Part shown: positions 7,743 to 12,970 of the stretch, piece by piece
Position numbering within the stretch: the stretch's first letter is position 1
How the letters are laid out: every line of letters begins with the position of its first letter
DNA from: Bacteroidota bacterium
GTDB taxonomy: Bacteria; Bacteroidota; Bacteroidia; Chitinophagales; Saprospiraceae
Direction of reading: 5' to 3'
Length of the DNA stretch: 12,970 nt
Assembly: GCA_008501835.1 (NCBI GenBank)
Contig: QQUB01000109.1
Location: forward strand, 1-12,970
Notes under the pieces: generated by a model
Databases searched by the model: none
The model's input: only the letters and a program-made list of their open reading frames with translations
Told to the model about the DNA's origin: nothing
Made by a program: the position numbers and the translations under genes

Positions 7743-7792
7743 TAGGCTCCTGAAGGGGACCAGGAGCCTAAAACCTCCCCCTCATAGGTTTT
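7743..7792. terminator. Paired hairpins between convergent genes (bidirectional terminator)
   Basis: Two inverted repeats fill the 96-bp gap between convergent stops. The first is TAGGCTCCTG (7743-7752) with CAGGAGCCTA (7761-7770), a perfect 10-bp stem with an 8-nt loop. The second is AAAACCT (7770-7776) with AGGTTTT (7786-7792), whose A and T arms give U runs on both strands. This fits termination of both the + strand cluster and the - strand T9SS gene. Confidence 0.75.
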
Positions 7793-7795
7793 GTT

Positions 7796-8632
7796 CTAAT
7801 ACTTAACCACCTTCTCTACATAAACCTTACCGTTAAACGCTAGTTTCAATATCAATATCCCTTTTGGAAAACCCTCCATGTCCAAAACCGAAAAGTCCTT
7901 CGAGAGTATTGACTTTCTCAATAAGCCACCATTGACTGATCTAATTTCAAGATCAACAGGGTATTGAACCAACTGGTCATTTAATTTAATATTCACGTAT
8001 TCACCAGCCGGGTTGGGATATATCAAATAAAGATCATTAAAAACAGGTTCTTCAACTCCGTTAATTTCATCACAGTCAAAATATTCTAAATGTCCAAACA
8101 ATGAATATCCATTACACCAGGGTAAAGCCCCAGACATAACTAACCCGTAACCTTCAACGAAACCATCACATGGCGGACAGCCAAAATCTATAAACCGAAG
8201 CATTTCCCCAGACCAGTTGAGGTATCGAACCGTATCTACGACAACCGGATATTGATAAATAAAAACCGAATCTCCTTGTTCAAGGTTATAATCGATATAC
8301 AAGACCTCTTCCTCTCCATCGTATGGCCAGGGCAAATAATAAAGCTTTCTCTCAGAAGTATCCTCTCTAGCCACCAGCGGCACACTGCAATAATTTTCAG
8401 TATAGGAGATAAATGGTTCATTAGCTTCAATGAGCGAATACTGCTTCCCATTGTATTCTAAGGTATCACAAGTTACTATCCATTGTACAGGGTTTAGATT
8501 TCCCATTCCAACTGAAATGCCTCTTTTCCATTCCTTTCCAGGTTCTAATACAGGTTTATAAGCTTCTTGCCCAAGTGATACATTACCAAACAGACAAAGG
8601 ATAAAAATTGTAGTAAAAGATATTGTTTTCAT
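7796..8632 (-). CDS. Secreted protein with T9SS type A sorting domain
   Basis: The 278-aa protein has a signal peptide (MKTISFTTIFILCLFGNVSLGQ, likely cleaved near residue 21). Its C-terminal 75-80 residues (LYLIYPNPAGEYVNIKL at 201-217 through KVYVEKVVKY) are a typical Por/T9SS type A sorting domain, used in Bacteroidota for export across the outer membrane and surface attachment or release. The middle (22-195) is of unrecognised family. It carries seven Cys (C55, C82, C152, C155, C173, C187 and, in the signal, C13), including a CPPC motif at 152-155 followed by GFVEGYGL, which is similar to the 'F-EGiG---GL' strand common in such cargo proteins. It starts 2 bp after the stop of the GNAT gene, so the two are very likely one transcript. 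Confidence 0.85.
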   Translation of the reverse strand: MKTISFTTIFILCLFGNVSLGQEAYKPVLEPGKEWKRGISVGMGNLNPVQWIVTCDTLEYNGKQYSLIEANEPFISYTENYCSVPLVAREDTSERKLYYLPWPYDGEEEVLYIDYNLEQGDSVFIYQYPVVVDTVRYLNWSGEMLRFIDFGCPPCDGFVEGYGLVMSGALPWCNGYSLFGHLEYFDCDEINGVEEPVFNDLYLIYPNPAGEYVNIKLNDQLVQYPVDLEIRSVNGGLLRKSILSKDFSVLDMEGFPKGILILKLAFNGKVYVEKVVKY

Positions 8633-8634
8633 TT

Positions 8635-9084
8635 TTAAAGTTTTTTTTCAAAACATACACTATTCTCAACTCCGGCATACTGTCCAAAATTAGGAATAAT
8701 ATTATAACCGGATTTGCTGTATAGCCCTATGGCTTCCGGCTGTTTTTTCCCTGTTTCGAGCACACACTTGTTAAAACCCAATTCCCTTGTCCATGATTCC
8801 AGTTCTTCCAAAACACTTGAAGCTATGCCTCGTCCCCGGAATTCCGGATGCACAAACATTCTTTTAACCTCCATGCTTTCTTCATCAAATGCTTTTATCG
8901 CCCCACAACCAACCGGTAAATCATCCCAATAGGCGACCACAACGTGATTGATCTTATCCACCTTATTAAACTGTGCATAAAAGGAATACTCTTCCCCATC
9001 CCGCACCGCCAACTCGGCATTGAGGTCATTGACTAAAAGTAAAAATTGAGGGTTTGAGGAATTTGTTCTGTGAATTTTCAGCAT
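8635..9084 (-). CDS. GNAT family N-acetyltransferase
   Basis: This 149-aa protein transfers an acyl group, usually acetyl from acetyl-CoA, to an unknown amine. The frame extends to a TTG at 9093, but the ATG at 9084 is the better start. GNAT motif A is clear: MEVKRMFVHPEFRGRGIASSVLEEL (73-96), with the R83-G-R-G86-I-A88 pyrophosphate-binding signature. Motif B follows with CVLETGKKQPEAIGLYSKSGY (107-127). The central strand VVVAYWDDLPVGCGAI (48-63) completes the fold. The length is normal for a single-domain GNAT. Substrate is not predictable. It is the first gene of a pair with the Cys-rich T9SS cargo gene, which begins 2 bp after its stop; the functional link is unclear. Confidence 0.92.
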   Translation of the reverse strand: MLKIHRTNSSNPQFLLLVNDLNAELAVRDGEEYSFYAQFNKVDKINHVVVAYWDDLPVGCGAIKAFDEESMEVKRMFVHPEFRGRGIASSVLEELESWTRELGFNKCVLETGKKQPEAIGLYSKSGYNIIPNFGQYAGVENSVCFEKKL

Positions 9085-9161
9085 GGTGTTCAAGTGATGG
9101 TTTCAAATACAAAAAAAGAAAAAAGTTTAAAAAAACAGGGCTGTTCCATTGTTAGGTGTCA

Positions 9162-9190
9162 CGCAGATACCGCGGATAATCGCAGAATAA
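9162..9190. repeat. Three short imperfect tandem units in an intergenic gap
   Basis: CGCAGATAC, CGCGGATAAT and CGCAGAATAA lie head to tail upstream of the GNAT gene. They resemble a small dispersed non-coding repeat type rather than a CRISPR array, with no spacers and units of only 9-10 bp. Apart from these units and the following inverted repeat, I see nothing in 9094-9287. Confidence 0.4.
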
Positions 9191-9236
9191 TTATCATAAG
9201 TAATTGTTATTTCATCGAAAATCAGCGGATTGCCAG

Positions 9237-9265
9237 ACCTCCGAGGTTTTAGATACCTCGGAGGT
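9237..9265 (-). terminator. Perfect 11-bp inverted repeat downstream of the CSLREA gene
   Basis: ACCTCCGAGGT (9237-9247) and ACCTCGGAGGT (9255-9265) form an 11-bp perfect stem with a 7-nt loop, 22 bp past the stop of the 624-aa gene on the - strand. There is no strong U run after the stem on that strand, so it could be a repeat element co-opted as a terminator. Confidence 0.55.
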
Positions 9266-9287
9266 ATTTGTCAGTGGAAGGATTATT

Positions 9288-11162
9288 TTATTTGACCAAC
9301 AAAATTTTCTTCACAACTGCTGACTTTCCATTCGTAAGCCTCAACCAATAAACACCGGAAGCCAGATCATGCATAGCGATTTCAAATGCCTCCCCCGGCA
9401 CCCATCCGGAAATATCATAATGTTGAAGAATTGTCCCAGGGGCATTCAAAACCTGCAACTCAAACAACTCCTGAATTTCCTCCCCCGCAACAATACTTAT
9501 TACGCCGGAAGTGGGGTTAGGAAAAACATGGAAGTTTGCCTGCTTCGGATCTGTAACATCATTTACAATATTACTGAAATTGGCGGCAAATTCAGAAGTG
9601 TTTTGGGACTGATCAGTAGATGTTGCCGTTAACTGACTGGTTACGGACAATGGAAAAGGCGTATTTAAAGACCAGTTTCCTGCTGCGTCGGGAACCGCTG
9701 TTCCAACCCAGTTCATACCTTCTCCGTGGCCACTCCAATCAGGGTGAACTTCAAACACCTCTACGAACCCGAAATGAGGACTCGGGAAATCAACCGTTCC
9801 GGTAATAGTAGTGGTTCCTCCATTAATAATGGCGGAATTGATCACCGGAAAATTAACCTCCTGGTTGGGGCCGAAATCGGCATCAGGAGCCGGATCGTTA
9901 AAGGTAACAACTCCAACAAAGCCCATAAACGACACGAGGTCAATGCCCAGCATTCCATTATTAAAAATGCGGTTTTGAGAGATGAGGTTTTCATCGCAGT
10001 TCAGAGCAGGAGGATAGAACTCTGCCACCAATACTCCATTTTGCAAATTCCCCGAAATCGTATTGTCAATTACAAAATTATTGGGCGCGAAACCCCAGGT
10101 TACGGGACCATACATTCCTATACTGACACCCTGGAATCCATTGGGAATCGGGAAAGTCTGGGTAACATCCAGTCCAATAGTATTGTGAACAACGTGGTTT
10201 TGCCTGGTATATCTGGGAGGTTCAACAAGTCCGTTAATACCGACACCCGAAAACCCATTACCAGAAATAACATTATCTCCAATGATATTATCGTGTGCTG
10301 CTTCTGCAATGGTGACTCCGTCACTATCATTTCCGATAGGGAAATTTCCGGTTTTATCGGTCCCGATGTAGTTGAATTCAATTACGTTGAAAGAATTATC
10401 ACCGGGAGGACAGCTGGTAATACTCACTCCTTCTCCCCTGTTCACAGATACAGGAACGGCCCCATTACCGGAAATCAAATTGTGGTGAACAAAATTATTG
10501 GCAACAAAAACAGGGTTTCCATCACATGGAGGCACAATCAGGTTCACCCCTGCCCACCAGGCATTGGTAGAACTTGCAGTTGCATTCCCGGCATCAACGG
10601 TTCCCGTAGCATCTGTACCGATAAAATTACCATGGATGAAATTGTTATCTGTTGACATTGGGGTACCTTCAATACGAATACCATCACCGGTAAATTCATT
10701 AATGATCAGGCCACTGATATCATTATTATCCGAGAGTATCCAAATACCATGTGCAGGGATTATAAAACCTGTAGTATTTCCTTTCAGTTCGACCATTAAA
10801 GTCGCTGTCGCCGGAGGATTGATCCCCGCCATTGCTCCTGGCTGTGAGAAACCGTCGATGGTAACTCCTGCATTATCCGTAAGTGTAGGCAAAGGTGTAA
10901 CAGGAAGAATAGTTTGAACTCCAAGCGAGGGAATATTGAACTGAATGACATCATGAAACCCAATATTGGCATTAGCTTCCTGGATCGCTGCTCTCAAGGT
11001 ACAGTTTCCGTTCAAATCACTACAAATACCATCTCCAATGGCTAAATCAGGGGCATCATTCCTCGTATTTACGGTAAAGGTCATGCTTTGTGTAAAAGCC
11101 AGTGAACTGCTAAGCATAATAATTGCCCAGCAGTTGATCAAAATTTTTATTAAGTTTTTCAT
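9288..11162 (-). CDS. CSLREA-type parallel beta-helix surface protein with T9SS sorting domain
   Basis: The 624-aa protein starts at the ATG at 11162; a TTG three codons... two codons upstream (11168) is less likely. It opens with a signal peptide (MKNLIKILINCWAIIMLSSS to about residue 26). Residues 28-70 are a CSLREA-like segment: FTVNTRNDAPDLAIGDGICS, then NCTLRAAIQEANAN. Residues 140-430 carry NNDISGLIINEF, NNFIHGNFIGTDATGT, HDNIIGDNVISGNGFSGVGI and NNFVIDNTISGNLQNGV, the Asn/Gly/Ile ladder of a right-handed parallel beta-helix. Residues 430-530 hold a beta-sandwich linker ending in SQLTATSTDQSQNTSEFA. Residues 544-624 (FHVFPNPTSGVISIV to VVKKILLVK) are a type A T9SS sorting domain. Role is unknown; adhesion or carbohydrate interaction is plausible for this class. 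No polysaccharide-lyase catalytic site is identified. It follows the small membrane protein gene by 36 bp. Confidence 0.88.
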   Translation of the reverse strand: MKNLIKILINCWAIIMLSSSLAFTQSMTFTVNTRNDAPDLAIGDGICSDLNGNCTLRAAIQEANANIGFHDVIQFNIPSLGVQTILPVTPLPTLTDNAGVTIDGFSQPGAMAGINPPATATLMVELKGNTTGFIIPAHGIWILSDNNDISGLIINEFTGDGIRIEGTPMSTDNNFIHGNFIGTDATGTVDAGNATASSTNAWWAGVNLIVPPCDGNPVFVANNFVHHNLISGNGAVPVSVNRGEGVSITSCPPGDNSFNVIEFNYIGTDKTGNFPIGNDSDGVTIAEAAHDNIIGDNVISGNGFSGVGINGLVEPPRYTRQNHVVHNTIGLDVTQTFPIPNGFQGVSIGMYGPVTWGFAPNNFVIDNTISGNLQNGVLVAEFYPPALNCDENLISQNRIFNNGMLGIDLVSFMGFVGVVTFNDPAPDADFGPNQEVNFPVINSAIINGGTTTITGTVDFPSPHFGFVEVFEVHPDWSGHGEGMNWVGTAVPDAAGNWSLNTPFPLSVTSQLTATSTDQSQNTSEFAANFSNIVNDVTDPKQANFHVFPNPTSGVISIVAGEEIQELFELQVLNAPGTILQHYDISGWVPGEAFEIAMHDLASGVYWLRLTNGKSAVVKKILLVK

Positions 11163-11198
11163 AGGCAAGATTTTTATGTGATTGGGAATATAATTGGT

Positions 11199-11609
11199 TC
11201 ATTCATGTTTTACTTGTTGTTGATCAGCATCAGGATTGATCTTCTTGAATCGATGGCTGATCAGAAAAAGGATTCCTATTACTACAAATGGCAAGCTGAT
11301 CATCGCAACAATGGAAATGGTCATACCAACCGATTGATTCATCTGGTAGTTATGCTGGAACACCCAGGGAGTAAAGGCCAATCCAATTATTATGAAAATT
11401 ATTCCTCCAATGACTTCTTTTTTCCAGGCCAGCAACAAGACAAGGATTAATACAAATGAAGGGATCATATGCATCAAGAAATCGAGGAACTGTTTACCTA
11501 AGGGGAGCTCCGGATTGAAGGCATCAAGCGCAAATAAACTAATAAACCCAATGGCGAGAATGGCCAGAACTCTCGGTAACCAGTGAAAGATTTTAATGGT
11601 GTGTTCCAT
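11199..11609 (-). CDS. Small four-TM membrane protein of unknown function
   Basis: The 136-aa hydrophobic protein has predicted TM segments at about 14-30, 46-62, 65-82 and 100-119, with a polar C-terminal tail (RFKKINPDADQQQVKHE). The pattern (RVLAILAIGFISLFALDAF, then FLMHMIPSFVLILVLLLAWK, then EVIGGIIFIIIGL, then SLPFVVIGILFLIS) matches a family of small uncharacterised bacterial membrane proteins that I recognise only by shape. The start ATG at 11609 is the first available. The stop is 36 bp upstream of the CSLREA gene's ATG on the same strand, so the two may be co-transcribed, but no functional link is obvious. Confidence 0.75.
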   Translation of the reverse strand: MEHTIKIFHWLPRVLAILAIGFISLFALDAFNPELPLGKQFLDFLMHMIPSFVLILVLLLAWKKEVIGGIIFIIIGLAFTPWVFQHNYQMNQSVGMTISIVAMISLPFVVIGILFLISHRFKKINPDADQQQVKHE

Positions 11610-11882
11610 ATTCCTTTATTTGACTGATAGAAATTTTTCAATGGCATTTCTCGTCAAAAAGGTGTCCGGCAGGGACAATGGAATTTTTGAGAAAATCAAC
11701 TCAGGAGGGACAATTGCTCCCTACCGACAGGAGGTCAGAAGGGTATTCAAACATACTCTAAAAAAGCAGTATTTGTAATTTAAGCATTTTTGACCAAATT
11801 GTCAAAGGGGGGCAAAAACTGGTTGCTGCCCCGACACTAAGTGTACGGGATTTCGCTGCGCTCAAGTTGCTGGTTGCTAAGA
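11610..11882. other. Non-coding gap with hairpins and a direct repeat
   Basis: No convincing gene is present. The gap holds TTTGAC/GTCAAA (11789-11794 and 11801-11806, 6-bp stem). It also holds a near-palindrome, CCCGACAC (11830-11837) facing GTGT-A-CGGG (11841-11849), with a 3-nt loop and one bulged A. A 9-bp direct repeat, CTGGTTGCT, occurs at 11819-11827 and 11870-11878 on either side of the near-palindrome. The hairpins lie just past the PBP stop and may end that transcript. The promoter of the four-TM gene should lie near 11610-11660, but no clear consensus is seen. Confidence 0.5.
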
Positions 11883-12970
11883 TCAATTCTTCCTTTTATT
11901 CCCAAACAACCTTTCATTCCAATACTCTTTGCGATTTTCCTGTCGCCTCCTTTTTCGGTCCAAACGATCATTATGCTTTTTAATTCGACGGGAATACTCA
12001 GAGAGTGTTTCATTACTTCTGCGAGGGTAAGTCCGAATGAGACTATCACGAGTACGTGGTTCGAGGGCTTCCATCTCTTCCTGAAACTCGAGGATATCCC
12101 AAAAATCTTCTTCTTCAAGATCGACAAAAACAGGCATTTCTTCAAGATATGGAGGACATTGCATCATGGCTGCGACCGTATCTCTCATAGGAACGAATTT
12201 GGTTCTTTTGATATATTTATAATCCGGGTCTTTCACTACCTTTTGCATGAACCTGCCCCAGATAGGCAATGCAGAGGCAGACCCCTGACCATACCGCATG
12301 GTTTTGAAATGAATATGCGGATTTTCATTGCCTACCCAAACTCCGGCCACAAGTTTAGGGTTATACCCGATAAACCAGCCATCTGATTGATTCTGAGTGG
12401 TTCCTGTCTTTCCGGCAAACTCTCCGTAAAGTCCATATCTGTAGCGCAAAGCTCTTGCTGTTCCACTATCTACTACCGAACGCATCATCTGGATCATCAT
12501 ATCCGCATGGTCTTCGTTGATTACTCTTTCGAACTCATCCGGATTTGGACGTTTGAAGGCAACTATTGTTCTTCCATCTGCTGTTTCAATTCTGTCGAGG
12601 TAGAATAATTCAGGTCGCACACCTCTGTTGGCATAAGTTCCATAGACCTGTAGCATATCCATGAGGGAAACATTTCCGGTACCCAGGGCAATTGCAGGCC
12701 CGAGGGGTAATTCTCCCATGACCCCAAGATCACGAGCCAGATAACGAATGGAATCCACGCCTGCTTTGAGGGCTATTTGAACAGTTGTTGTATTTACAGA
12801 ATGGCTAAGCGCTCCCTCCATGGAATATACTCCTCCGTATTTACCATCCGCATTTCGCGGTTCCCAGTTATCGAATTGCTCATAACGAACCAATTGGTTT
12901 TCAGTATACTCACAAGGTAACATGCCTGAACGAAGGGCCTGGGTATAAACGATAGGTTTGAAAGTTGACC
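11883..12970 (-). CDS. Class A penicillin-binding protein, transpeptidase half (N-terminal part outside window)
   Basis: This is the C-terminal part of a bifunctional peptidoglycan glycosyltransferase/transpeptidase of the PBP1A type. It cross-links murein in the periplasm and is anchored by an N-terminal TM segment not in view. The frame stays open to the window edge beyond the ATG at 12921-12923, so that ATG is internal. Counting from the first complete codon, the active-site tetrad STFK (1-4, codons 12957-12968) is followed by PIVYTQALRSGMLP. SVN (57-59, in LSHSVNTTTVQIALKAG) and KTG (187-189, in FAGKTGTTQNQSDGWFIGYN) complete the three catalytic motifs. VAGVWVGNENP and GSASALPIWGRFM are also typical. 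An unusual tail of about 80 residues follows, acidic first (DLEEEDFWDILEFQEEME) and then strongly basic (RRIKKHNDRLDRKRRRQENR). The glycosyltransferase domain is assumed, not seen. Confidence 0.93.
   Translation of the reverse strand, partial: STFKPIVYTQALRSGMLPCEYTENQLVRYEQFDNWEPRNADGKYGGVYSMEGALSHSVNTTTVQIALKAGVDSIRYLARDLGVMGELPLGPAIALGTGNVSLMDMLQVYGTYANRGVRPELFYLDRIETADGRTIVAFKRPNPDEFERVINEDHADMMIQMMRSVVDSGTARALRYRYGLYGEFAGKTGTTQNQSDGWFIGYNPKLVAGVWVGNENPHIHFKTMRYGQGSASALPIWGRFMQKVVKDPDYKYIKRTKFVPMRDTVAAMMQCPPYLEEMPVFVDLEEEDFWDILEFQEEMEALEPRTRDSLIRTYPRRSNETLSEYSRRIKKHNDRLDRKRRRQENRKEYWNERLFGNKRKN

Noticed and set aside
9162..9190. Possible CRISPR remnant
   Set aside because: Units are 9-10 bp, imperfect and without spacers; no cas gene is in the window.
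9726..10917. Long + strand frames (309 and 139 codons) opposite the CSLREA gene
   Set aside because: They lie antisense to a protein with a clear signal peptide, CSLREA segment, beta-helix and sorting domain; their own translations show no domain and arise from the repetitive Asn/Gly-rich coding strand.
11596..11778. 60-codon + strand frame in the gap before the PBP gene
   Set aside because: It overlaps the start of the four-TM gene, lacks any domain pattern and runs through hairpin sequence.

Overview
The window looks like a stretch of a Bacteroidota chromosome, probably a Saprospiria/Lewinella-type or similar gliding environmental lineage. The main reason is two secreted proteins ending in type A Por/type IX secretion (T9SS) sorting domains (YPNPAGEYV and FPNPTSGVI motifs). 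Supporting points are a CSLREA-type beta-helix surface protein, a loose Bacteroidota-style lipobox, moderate-to-low GC and the absence of clear Shine-Dalgarno sites. No rRNA, tRNA, CRISPR array, integrase or transposase is visible.

Left part (1-7699, all + strand). The window opens inside the 3' end of a tail-fibre-like protein with a C-terminal S74 (endosialidase-type) intramolecular chaperone domain, followed by a strong hairpin. Next come four co-oriented genes: a Cys-rich lipoprotein with a possible CHAP-like Cys/His peptidase arrangement and a discoidin-like C-terminus; a 376-aa protein that reads as an EAD11-like adaptor helix domain fused to a degenerate, P-loop-less STAND domain (iSTAND); a 1190-aa three-TM protein; and a small SnoaL/NTF2-like protein. 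The 1190-aa protein has a cytosolic part resembling the module that precedes FGE-sulfatase domains in bacterial conflict-system proteins. Its predicted periplasmic part is a long string of carboxypeptidase-regulatory-like beta-sandwich repeats. I consider the EAD11-iSTAND gene plus the 1190-aa gene the most interesting content: a candidate membrane-anchored branch of the EAD-based (NTP-dependent) conflict/signalling systems. Neither gene carries an intact nucleotide-binding motif, so a partner NTPase or effector would have to lie elsewhere. Two hairpins at 7743-7792 end this block.

Right part (7796-12970, all - strand). Reading in the transcription direction, from right to left: the C-terminal transpeptidase half of a class A penicillin-binding protein (its SxxK serine sits at the very edge of the window); a 273-bp non-coding gap with hairpins; a four-TM small membrane protein followed after 36 bp by a CSLREA/beta-helix T9SS cargo protein; a gap with short repeats and an 11-bp perfect inverted repeat; and a GNAT acetyltransferase followed after 2 bp by a Cys-rich T9SS cargo protein.

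The left and right blocks converge at about 7.75 kb and are probably functionally unrelated. Homology statements are recalled family patterns read by eye; no database search was possible.
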